DNA of 64,000 nucleotides, taken from the NCBI RefSeq assembly GCF_017591425.1, contig NW_024467101.1, positions 11,234,918-11,298,917 on the forward strand, given 5' to 3'. Position 1 is the stretch's first letter. The number at the start of each line of letters is the position of its first letter. Shown here one piece after another: positions 12,601 through 24,600 of this stretch. The DNA is from Ochotona curzoniae (Eukaryota; Chordata; Mammalia; Lagomorpha; Ochotonidae). Below the pieces are notes generated by a model. The model did not search any database and had not been told where the DNA came from. It worked only from the letters and a program-made list of their open reading frames with translations. Both the position numbers and the translations under genes were made by a program.

Positions 12601-15600
12601 CTTTGGACCCAGCTCCTTGATGGTGTGCCTGGGAGGGCAGCGGGAAGATGGCCACATGGGAGACCCGGATGAAGTTCTGTCTCCTGGACTAGACCTGGCT
12701 ATTGCAGACATCTAGGGAATGAGCCAGTGGGTAGAAGCTCTGTCTCTTTCCCTCTCTCTGTAACTCTCTGAAAAACCTGGTAAACTAAATCTCATCAGAA
12801 ATTTAAAAATTTAATTTGAAAAAGACTACAGAAGATGAAAGCACACAATTTAGTCCAGGCGAAAATTTTTACAAACCACACATATGATTAAGAACTATTT
12901 GGCAGAGGGAAACATCTAGTCCTTGGACCAGATAAGATAGATGAAATCAATTGGTTTGATTCAATAAGCACAACACCAGAGGGGACTTCAAATTCAACAA
13001 ATAGAAGGCAAGCTAATTGATCATTTTGCATAGCCCATGAGTGATATTATATGTACCCAAGGAAACCTCAATCAGATCAGTATATTGCACCAATATCAAT
13101 GCAATAATCCAGTTGTAACATCACACTATAGTTTTTGTTAAGGTGTGACCTTTGGGGAAAATCGAGTAAACGATATATAATATCTCTCCACTACAACTGC
13201 ACGCAAATCCATCCTGATTTCGCAATCACACAGCTCACTGAAGGCTTTCCGTATGTGCCTGAGCCACCTATAGATGGCACTGAGATCCCCGTGGCCATCC
13301 GACATGAAGCCACAGCTCTCCCAGCTTCACGGCATCCAGCTCCTTATGTAGCTGAGGACACCGCCACCCTCACTCACAGCAGGTGACTGACCTCCTTCCT
13401 CTCAATTTCCGTCATCCCGAACTGGTAGTGGCCCAGTAGGAAGGGCCACACGGCCTTGCGGATGGCTGGTTGGATGCCCCCATAGTAGATCAGGCGCAGC
13501 AGCTCCTGCTCTTCGTACCTCTGGGCAAGGCAAGAAGAAACACAGGGTTGGGTCAATGGAACAGCAGGGGAGGACCCTGCGGTCCAGCAGTCCTGCTCTG
13601 TGCACTCAGTCCCCAGCGGGTCTGCAAGGAGTGACAAAGCCAGAAGCATTTACCGTGGACATTCATTATGCTCTGAAAAGGAAAGAGCAAAACCTCCTCA
13701 ACTTGCCAACTGTGGCAAGTCATGCATCTCTCCTTGGGCTCACCCCATGGTGATTTATGGGACAGGATGCAATGTAGCCCACGTGACACAAGGTGCAGAG
13801 CACAGGGATGCAAACATGTCTAGGGTGAATTCCCTTTGAAACAGAAAGGTAGGCCAGTGTAATAATCAACATTTCTATTTAGTTTTTCAGTCAGTTTTTC
13901 ACATTGCAGCTAGTAGGAGATATTATCTAGTGGTTACTGACCTTGACTCTAAAAAAAATTTCCCCAAAGTTAACCACTCCGAAAGGAAGGTTTCCAGCTG
14001 TAGCTTCACCTACTAAGAATTTCTGTGCACACTGGGATAATTCTATCACTTTGTTTGCTGCATTGCAGAATCGCTTTAGTATAGGCAGTACAGAAAGACG
14101 CAGGGTGAACTTGACGTCTTGAGACTTGATTACACTTTATAGCCCTCATCTATTCTCCTGCGCAACGGCAGGCGGTCTTTCTACTTGTTGAACTCTTTAT
14201 TCAGTGGAGGATTATGCTAGTGGTTATGAAGCAAACAGAAAGTATGTCATCCAAAAATCAATCAGTCCATGAGGCCCTGACTGCTTATACAGTCACACAT
14301 CACTTACCATTGCAAGAGAACTTCCTGGGAAATGGAATGAAAAGATAAATGCACATTTTCAATAACCTCCTTGAAATATCCCCATATGTGATGGTGGTCC
14401 CACATGGTTTTAGCACCCAATGATTGTGTAGTCATCGGCATTTGCGTAAACACTCTCTATGATGTTAGTACAAGGGTGAATTAGCTGGGGATACAGTTCA
14501 CAATGGACCCCTGTGGTTATGTGATATATGACTTTCTGTACTTAAGGAAAACACCAAGACTGCAGGAAAGCTTCTCTGAGCAGCAGTGCAGCCCTATTTC
14601 CTCTCACGTCCTTATCTGACATTCTGGTAGTTAATCAGCATTTCTTTTGTCCCTGTTGGAAATTGTTACAGCTTTATCAGCATTGTTTAATATTCAGAGA
14701 ACTGTTTGTGACAACAGCTATGTGAATTCTTCAAAACTACATATCTTCTGGCATGTGTAGAGGCTCAGTGGGTTAAGCTGCTGCCTGTAGTACCAGCGTC
14801 CCACATGGGTGCCAGTTTGAGTCTGGGCTGCTCTGTTTCCAATGCAGCTCCCTGTTGATGTGCTTGGGAAAGCAGCATAGGATGGTCCAAGTGCTTGGGT
14901 CTCTGAATCCATGTAGGAGACCCAGATGGAGATCCTGGCTTGTGTACTTCCCTTGGCCTAACTCTGGTAATTATGGCCATTTGGGGCATGAATCAGCAGA
15001 TGGAAGACCTTTCTCTGTGTGTTTCTCCTTCTAACTCTGTAACTCTTGCAAACAAATAAATCTTGAAAAAAAATTATCAATCCTTTTCTCCAAGAACCCA
15101 TTGCTAGACTCCATCTCCCAGTCTTTGTCACAGATAGGTCATGGCCACGTGTTGCATTCTGGCCAATGTGATGTGACAGGAAGTGATGTAAGGCATTTCC
15201 AGGTCTGGGCCAGAGAGGAGCAGGCCCGTTTCCTCTGCATTCTCTATTACCCCTTACACTGATCGCAAACAGACAAGTGCAAGATGGCAGAACCACAGGA
15301 CTGGAAGATTCAAACTTCTAGTGGGCAGGGAAGATGCCCACTCATCTTAACTGACTCACCTGGGCATAGAAAGTGAGAAAGGAACACCTCTGGTGTCAGG
15401 CACCTGAGCCAGTAGGGATTACTTGGTAAGGGGGCTCCGTCTACTCAAAGACAACCATGCAACTAAATGGGATGAAGACATGACTACAAAGCTTGAGAAA
15501 GGCTAAGATGAAGATTTTTTTTTTTGACAAATTTATCATTTCAACACATTTGTTCATAGGTGATTGCTTCCCACATTGGGAAGGTAATAAATCTTTAGGG

Positions 15601-18600
15601 GGCTTTCAAAAAAACTAAGTCTTGGGCTCTACTCCCAGACATGCCAAATCAGAAAAGCTGGAGCCAAGCCCAGTACTTCCGAAGTACTCAGGAAACATGC
15701 AGGCTGAGAGATGGCTGGGGATTACAAACACCACGGCCTTATGAGAAAAACAGCTCAGCACAGCTGCTTAAATCTTAAATTCACACTGATCAATATTATA
15801 TTACTTCTAGGAATTTCCTCTCGAAAGAAAAACACCAGTAGGAGAAAGATCCTTTCTTCTGCTATTTTTTTAAATAAAGAACAAAGGTGTCTGTTATTAA
15901 GAGGAAGATCTGAAAAACACATGAGCAATCAACATCAAAATGTGAACATTCAGTATTTTACCTAAAGATCTGAAGATCATTTCTGATACCACTTTATCCA
16001 AGGCAGCAGCATTATGGTCTGATCGTCACCCTGCTCCAGATACCATGTGCTGCTTAGCCACTTTGAACCATTTTGTGGCAGAAATAAACCAGTGGTTCTC
16101 AACATAGTTTCCACTTTCCACTAGCTGAGGGACCACCAGCGATGGTGTCTATGGCCAAATCCATCTAGAGGACTGTCCGCTTTGTCTCCCCCCACGTGCT
16201 TCTGATTTCTTAAGAGTGACAGGGCTCCAAGAAGCCCTGTAGAAGTCAGAAGACCATCTAACCAGGAGCTTCCCCAATCATCTGGAAAACATTTTTTCAA
16301 ACCCAAGTATATCCCTGCAGAAAGCCTGATAAGAAAATTCCAGAACATATTCAAGGAGTGACCCTCTCCAGCTATACTATGCAACAGCAGAACTCCAGGC
16401 CCCAAGATAGAGACGGCAGACAATTTCAAACAGGGGTAGAGAATGAGGGCCTGGGCCAGCTGCCTTGCATGCCCAGCCATTCTCATCACCCTAGGTGGTT
16501 TTGGCTGGCTGCAAAGTCATTCCTGGCAGAGCCAAGTTATAGCATTTGATCCGGGGTCAAGTATACAACTGGTGTTTAATAATTGCTTATCAACTGTTTT
16601 ATCCTGTACCCAAACAGATGAGTATTCCTTATCTGACATGTTTGGGACCAGCAGTATTTCTGATCAGAGATTTTTTCCTTATTTTGGGATATTTGCCTAT
16701 GTATAATGAGATATCTTGGGATTGGGATCCAAGTCTAACATGAATTCCTTTAAGTTTCATTTGCTCCTTACACATATAACCCGATATATTTTCCCTGCAC
16801 CTGCCTTTTGACTGCAGCCTGTCACCTGAGCTCAGGTGTGGGTTCAGATGGGTGCACAGAAAGCTCTGGTGTTTGGAACATTTGGGACTGTGGATTTTTC
16901 CCTTACGGCTGTTCAACCTGTATGTTTTTCATTTCCCTCATTCTCCACTTACGCAGGTTCAAAAAAAAAAAAAAGACCAATTTCCAGGTGCAGAAGCCAA
17001 ACATATCAACTCGAGCCCCTGAGCGGGTGAGCTTATTTCTCAGGTGACAAAGCAGCCTCCCCTACAGTCTCGGTCCACAGGTAAACCAAGCCAGGCCAAG
17101 CCTTACTGTGCTGTCCTGCAGGTACTGCTCCCAGATCCCAGCCGTCAGCCCCTGTCCAGCATCACAAGGCAAATCTGGAGACACAATCATGTGATTGACC
17201 AAGGCCGACAGGTGAGTCCTCACAGTGGACAGGTGTCTGCAGTAGGCCAGCCCTGGATGGGAAGGGAAGGAAGGTATTACTATCCACCATCCAGTACCGC
17301 TGGCCTTGCCTTCCTATCCTACTGAGCACACACAACCCAGAGAATCCGCATCAGCCCCATTTTCTAGGTAAAGAACATGAGCCTTAGAAGAGTGACATTG
17401 TTTGCTCACTTGCCTGCTTAAAAGCTATGTGAGCCGCAGCCTGGGACAGGATGGCACCAGCTTCATCTGGGACCAGCTTCCACAGAGTGGGACCACCCAA
17501 CACATGTAATTCACAGGCTGGTGGCAGAAAAGGGGCAGGAAGGGGGGAGGTAGGGATTCCTCACGCTCACTGTGCCTTAATCCCCTCAGGGAGAAAGAGA
17601 CACAGATGGCTCCTATTTCTGTTTCAGCCATGTAAAGGCCTGGTGAGTCAGTCACTAGAACACACTGAAGGCACATAGCTAGCTCTCAGAGAGTTGGGAT
17701 GGCCATTGGGCACAGCGGTTAAGATGCTGGTTGGGAAACCTGGATCCCATATTGCAGTGCCTGGGCTTAAACGCCAGTGTAACTTCTGACTCCAGCTTCC
17801 TGCTAATGTTCTCCTTGGGCTTTAGAACCAGAGACCCTGTCACCCATGTGGGAGACCAAGACTGAGTTCCCAGCTCCTAGCTTGGCCTGGTTCAGTCTTA
17901 CATGTTGCAGGTATCTAGGGGCGTGGCGTAAACCAGCAGTTGGGTGTGTTCTCAGAAGCACTCAGCATTTATTAGTGTGTGCTTTTAGCTGTGGCCATGT
18001 CCCCTCCTCCTGGCTTTCTCATTCCCAATTGTTAGAGAGAACCCTGGACGACCTTCAGTCTGGACTCACCCCATGCCAAAAACAGGATGGTGATGATGAT
18101 GATAATGATGTCACCAGCATTTAAGATAGCATATACCATACACCACCAGACTGTTGCTAGAACTGCCTAACTAAACTCATGTAATTATTCCTATATCCCT
18201 ATGAAGCACACATTATCTCCATCTTCCAGATGAGGTAAACTGAAGCACACTGGGTCTATGTTTTGTCCAAGCCACATCACTAGAGAATGCGGAGTTGGGG
18301 CTTGACCCCAGCCTACCTGACTCCAGAGTTGGGCTCTCAAGCCACTCCCAGGAGTGAGCCAAATCCCCAGCAGGTGACACTGCTCTGGAGGCACCTCAAC
18401 ACCCATTCCTCCACCTCCAGGAAGGCCTACCCTTGGATTCAACAAATATTTGCCCAGTGTCTGCACCACGCCAGATACATCAAACACTGGGATGGGCAGG
18501 AACAGAACAGGCAGAGCCCTTATCCCAGTGCAACTCATGTTCTTCCTGCCTCCTCAGCATTCAAGATGAGTCCTGTACTGCTACTGCACAGGCCCACGTG

Positions 18601-21600
18601 GGCAGTAGGAAGACTTCTCTGCAAACTCTGAAAATGCACACATTTTAATCTATGCAATTTGGGCTACACGGTTGGGAAACAAAACATGCTAAGGGTGAAC
18701 AGATGAGGGAAAAACAAAGCCTTTGGAGGCAGGCCAACCAGGGTCTGAGCCCTAGCACTGCTACTTGCTAGCTGCATAACCCAGGGCAAACAATTTTGCC
18801 TTGCTGTGCCCCATGTGGTGAATGGAATAATCAGAATACCTACATGGTGGTGGAAGCAGGTACTCAATAAATGCTCCCCAGAGACCCCACTGGCAATGAA
18901 GGACTGATACGTACACCCATAGAAGGCTCTGGAAAGGATCTGGTATTTCATATTGTCACAGAGAAGTTTCAAAGGTGCCCTGTAGATGGAGAAAGAGGGA
19001 GACGCTTAGAAGAGCTTTACACACAGTCCCGGCTTTTCTGGAGAGTAGCCAACTTGTTATCTGAAGACAGAAGACTGGAATTAGCCAGTCACAGGGGGCT
19101 ATAAAGACGACCACTATCAGTTTTTCCCACACAGCATCACCACCCTCCTCTTTTGCTGTAAGTACCCACAAGGAGACTCAGAGCACAGCAAATATATGAA
19201 CTGCAGTCGCAGAAAGCCTCTGAGGTTTTGGGACTGTGTGTTCCTGAAGAGCAATCATGACTGATGCTCTTATCCTGACTGATGCAGGTGAGTAACCTCC
19301 AACAGCTCGAACTTGGCAAAGCAAGAATCTTACCTAGATCTGGTTAATTCCACAGACTATGCTAGTTGGGGCAAGACATGCCCCCTCCCTTTCCCAAATT
19401 TTGGTAAACCCTCATCTCCTGCATTTATAGTTCCAACTCTCCTACCTCTCATGGTTGCAGCCATTGGTTGAGCTACCATCGCCCGAGCCACTCTGTGAAC
19501 AAGATGAGCAGGAGGATTTCCGAGCACTGGGTTGCCATAGTGATGGCAGGTTGTTTACAGAGACATCCATCAGATCCTGGGGGACTGTAGCATGGAAAAG
19601 GGACAGAGAAGAGTGCTGGTGATGTTACACAGATCTCAGAGATCTCACCCCCAGGCAAGCGGCTCCATTATCAGGCCAGCACAAGGATAGGACAAGACCC
19701 TGAATGTTAGAGGATAGGAAACAGTGATCCCATAGTTGACCCAAATCCTTGAGCCCACTTGATTCCAAGAAACCCACCACCGTGATCTGGTGTCCCAGAA
19801 GATGAAAGAGCTGATGGCAGCTGACAAGAGAGAATGAGAACATGGAAATCAGAGCCAAGGAAACAGGCTGAATCCCTGAGCAGGCAGCCAAGACTTGCCA
19901 TGTTGTCATTGAGTTTTGTTCACAGGGCAGTGGCAGGGAAGACAGGGGACTCTTTAGGTGCTTTTGGGGAAGGCACATGGTTATGGCTCCCCAGAGCTAA
20001 CCCTCACAGAGAGTCCCTAATGGGAACATGGGAGAGAGGCTGTCTAAATAGATGAGGCAGGGCACCCAAACGAAGAAGACCCTGTGGATTCCTGGAGATC
20101 ATTGGTGCTGTCCGTGGTTCTGATGCCCAAAACTGTTCAACTGAACATATCTCAAACAGATCAGCAACTCTGGAGTCTTATTTGGGGACTCGCTAAAAAG
20201 CCATCTGCACCTGCTGCATCCCTGGACCACAGAATGGAGACTTCCTATATGTCAGCTGGAGACACCTCCCTCAAAGTTGTGTTTTGAAAACAATCTGACA
20301 GCAATCCCCAAGAGTTCCTAATCTTGTAAATCTATTCATTAAGGGTTCCTGATGAACTACTCCAAAGATTTTCTCTTGTTTTTAGCTTTCCCCAGTTTTT
20401 TAGAAAAACATTAGTATTTACATAACTGCAAAATGGGCACAGTGTTGATCTTATAATTTCTGTAGTCAAAGTCCTGGCCTGTTGGCAGCTCTAGAGAGAT
20501 GCAAGAGATTCGTTTTCCCTAGGATAGGGCGTATAGTAAATATTTCTTATAAAAAGCTAAGTAGTAAACATTTATGGCTTGTGAGCCATTTTGTCTCCAC
20601 CATAACTGCTCTATTCTATAGTCATGGTGCTGGTGCAAAAGTAGCCACATACAAAATAAAAGCAGTGAGCATGAACATGTTCCAATAAAACATTTGTTTG
20701 CAGATGTTGAAATGCGAACTTGGCATTCTTTAGTCTTTCCCCATTATCTAAGAATATAAAAATCATTTTTCAGCTCTGGGTCTATCCAGGAAGAGGCCGG
20801 ATTTGGTCATAAGCCATGGTTTTCTAACTCCTGCTCTATGAAATGAAATGAAAGGCACATTTTCTTGACACTCCCTGGTCCCAACATGAGACCTGGTAAC
20901 ATCCTGCCTCTTCTCTTGCATGTAAAGGAAGCGGGGGTTGTGGCCCTGCCCTTATTTCATCATAGCTCAGCAGCTGACCAGGCCATCACCTACCATTCAG
21001 CAGAGTGGGCAACTGCCTGCAGGAAGTAGTTCTTACAGTTACTCAGTGTGATTGTTACAAGCCCCCTCCCCATGCAGACTCATCAACAAGTTGACCAAGG
21101 AAAACTCCCCATTCTCTGTGAAATAGCCTAGAAAAAAACCCCTCCCCAACCCAGTTCCTGGGGAAACACTGATCTGTTTAGCCCAGCTGTGGCAACTATG
21201 CCTTCCTCCCAATTCCTCCTACCCATGCAGACATCACCAATGGATCTCTTCATTGCCGACACTTCACAAGAGGACAAGAGCTGGACAGTGTGAGGGCATC
21301 TACTATCTCTTGCTTTCATCTCCCTCAAGGTCAAGATTCAAATGACAACATGGCAGAGGTGGCTGTCCCTCAGCCCCAGGGGAAGTGGGCGGGGGAGGAG
21401 GGAGCCTGAACATTACTGGGAGGCTGCTCCTTCAGGCCTGGTGTAGGAAGGGTGGCGTCCCGTCTGCTGTATGCCCACTGAGCGCCCCTGGCCACCACCA
21501 GCATGGAGTGGCCTGCAGGAACCATCATCCAGGCAGGACCCACGGAGATGGAGCAAGAGCTGCCTGAGTGGTCGGGGAAAACTTGAGACACAAAACAATG

Positions 21601-24600
21601 AGAATCAGTGAAGCAGGAGGTGAGGCAGACTAAACACTGACAGGGTTACAAGAACCAACTCCCAGGACTCAAACCCTTCCTCCACACTGCTCCATGTGGT
21701 TCCCATGGCAAACTGTTTCAGTAGAGTATAAATGCTGGTATTGAAAAGTGCCTCTCATGTGTCTGGGGCTGTGCAAGTCAGATGTTGGCCAACTGTCCTT
21801 AGTGCCCCATAGGGGATGCATTCCTTTTCCTATTTTGTAGAAGAAACCAACACTCAGAAGTTTGACCCAACCTCATCCGCTAGAGTCCCACCGGCTAGTA
21901 ACTGGCACATTTGGCCTTCTGATGGCAGGCTTCCTTCCCTTTCCAATAACAATACCTATCACTTACTGCGTACAATTCCCATCATCTGTCCCTCTTACAG
22001 GTCAAAAACCAAGGCGTGGGGAGTTTAAGCAAGCCCTAAAGCACCACCCAGCTAATAAGCAATGCTCAGAATCCAGCCCACGAATTTTGGCCCTGAGCCA
22101 CTCAACAGTTTTCCCATCAGCAGTTGTCTCTTCTACATCATCGGTTCCTAACTTGGGGATCAGCGAGATGCTGATCCATATCCTACAAAGTACAAGACAA
22201 CCTGACACACACAGAGGATGATTTGGTCCCATCCATCAGCAGGTCTAATGGTGAGAAGCACTGCTCCAGCTTAGCAGTGCCTAACTCAATGTATCAAACA
22301 CACCATCCCTTCAACATCTACTCACTATAAAAACATAAGCTTTCTCCATTCATTTTGCAAAAAGTTTTCAAACTCTCACGTGCATCTTGCACTCACAGCA
22401 CATGCCACTATGTGCTGGTGGCATCTCAGGAGAGCTTGGGGCTGCCAACTTAGGCCAGGATGACCTCAGCAGTAGGATTCTGCATACGCACTCATAGGGA
22501 CTGTGAGCCTGCAACTGGTTTTGAATTTGTGTCTCCTTAGCACATAAGGAACAGGCAGACAGCACAAGGGGTGACAAAACCCTGGGGAGCACTGCAGAAC
22601 CTCAAATGTCACAGCCTCTCTCTCGCTGGGTGAAATCCCTTTCCAAAGACAGTTGAGTCAGTACTTTTGATTTCGGGGGCCATCCAACCTCTGTCATAAT
22701 GTTTCAACGCCTCTGCTACTGCAGAAAAAATAAATGAAGGATGTGCCAGTAAAACTTTATCGACACAACAGACAAGGGGTTGAATCTGGCTGGTAGGCAG
22801 GGCTTTGTTGATTTCTGATGTAGGCACTGTCCCATGAAGGTCTTCATGCCTCTCTCAGGCCCCTGAGAAAGCCAACCTAGGATGGGTCAACCTGTGGACA
22901 TGGGTTGAACCTGACTTTGGAGACAGTGAAACTCTCCCCCAGGGGCCAGGACAAAATGCATGGTGTGGCAGCTAGAGGCATACGCCTTCGCATCCCAGTC
23001 ATGTGCTGCAATCAGTTGGGTGAGCCTGGACCAGCTGCTCCTTCTTTCTGAGCCCCAGTTTCTTCTTCTGAAAAGTAGGTGGTGATGATGACTGAGGCAC
23101 CCATCTGAGAGGCCTACAGTGGGGATGGAATGGATTCAGGCAATGGAGAGCATACAGAAGCAGCAGCGGCATCTGGGACTGGTTACATGACGCCTATGAT
23201 CACTCACAGAGCACCTGCCAAGCGCCAGGCCCCACACCAGGTGGCCAGTTGTCCCATGAATCAGCACACTGACCCCTTGGGATCCGACCTGGGATGGAGA
23301 ATCTTATTACCTTCCTTCTACACACAAGAAGAAAATGAGATCAGAAGTAAACTCATCCTAAAAGCCTAGTGCCAAGGCAGAACTGCATATTGAAAAGTTC
23401 CTAATGGGGGGCAAGTTGGCACTTGACACCCTAGAGGACACTTGGCATTATCTGGAGGCATTTCTCCCTCTCAAGATTTCACCTTGGAGAGCTGTTGGGT
23501 TTGCCACTTAATCGCTTCTAGGTAGAGATCAGAGATGCTGTTCAACCCTACGAAGCTTAGGAGAACGAATGTGTCCAACACAGCAGTGCTGTGGAGAAGC
23601 CCCGTTCAAAAGACTTAGCTGGGGTTTCCTCAACAGCAGACAGGATTCATAGGCAAGTCGGTTCCTGGGAAAGGGTTCCCAGCAACTACCAGGAGTGAGA
23701 GGAGATGAGATATGACAGGGGAAGACAAGGCAAAGAAGAGGGCAATGAGTAACAAGTCACCCGTAGGACAATCAGGGCTTCGTCTGCTAGAGGGTCATGG
23801 GAATCTGTGTGACATATGTGTGTCAGAGTTGGCTCACGCAAGGAGGGAGAGAGCTGGGGCATTCATACACCAGCCCCTGTCAATCATGGGCTGGGAGCTG
23901 CTCCAGCGAGGCCCTGATTCTTTGGTGCTTCCAGCTGCCCAGCCCAGAGGAAGCAGGGATCCCGAGGAATCCTTAAGGGCATGAGGAGAGAGTGAAGCAG
24001 GAGGCCCGGCAGTCAAATGCCACACAGGAGCAGGAAATGCTGAAGAGTATGGGTGGGCACAGCAGATGTGTCTTCTGCTGGCCCCCGTCAAAGGCCATGC
24101 AGCTAGCCCCTGGATAACAGACAGGGCATTCCCTAAACAAGGAAAATCTCTGGTGCCCAGCCTGGCTCCTGGCATGCGCATACACAGGACCAAGGAAGGA
24201 AATTCATGGAAAGGCTGTTGGGAAGGAAGTTCTAGCGGTCTGGCCCATTATGGTGAGCAGTTCTCTTGTGAGGCATCTTAGTGGACCTTGGGCTGCACTA
24301 GGTGGGGTGGGTGGCAGGCTCAGGCTCTTAGGGGACAGAACAGAATGCAGCTCAGCATCCTGGGGGATTGCACCTGCAGCAAGGCGGCCTTGGTGTAGGA
24401 CTGGGGCTGTGTGAGCACCAGTAATACAGAGGGAGAGGTCAGGGGACACTATACCATTATAAGGAACAGACATTGATAAGAAATACTCCTAATTCCCTGG
24501 GGCACTTAAGTAATACACGAACATGAGGCTCTGTGACTGACTGGCTATAAAGGGACAACATGGGGGAAGAAAGTCCGGGCTCACCTGAGTTAACACTGAG

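Larger units (their letters stand above)
11531..13391 (-). other. SGSM1: SGSM1 intron 17
   Basis: Pyrimidine-rich unique sequence at 11750-12060, a head-to-head inverted CSINE pair at 12145-12800, and an L1 3'-end-like fossil at 13080-13225. Confidence 0.8.
13521..17106 (-). other. SGSM1: SGSM1 intron 16
   Basis: Contains a DNA-transposon-like fossil (14290-14535), a plus CSINE (14755-15075) and a nearly full Tigger-like fossil (16616-16920). The remainder is unrecognised. Confidence 0.75.
17253..18914 (-). other. SGSM1: SGSM1 intron 15
   Basis: Contains a plus CSINE (17697-17940) and two MIR-like fossils (18185-18335, 18685-18860). A short gatgatgat run is at about 18089-18106. Confidence 0.8.

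Noticed and set aside
12145..12800. tRNA genes
   Set aside because: The tRNA-like heads belong to CSINE copies; no intact tRNA cloverleaf was seen.
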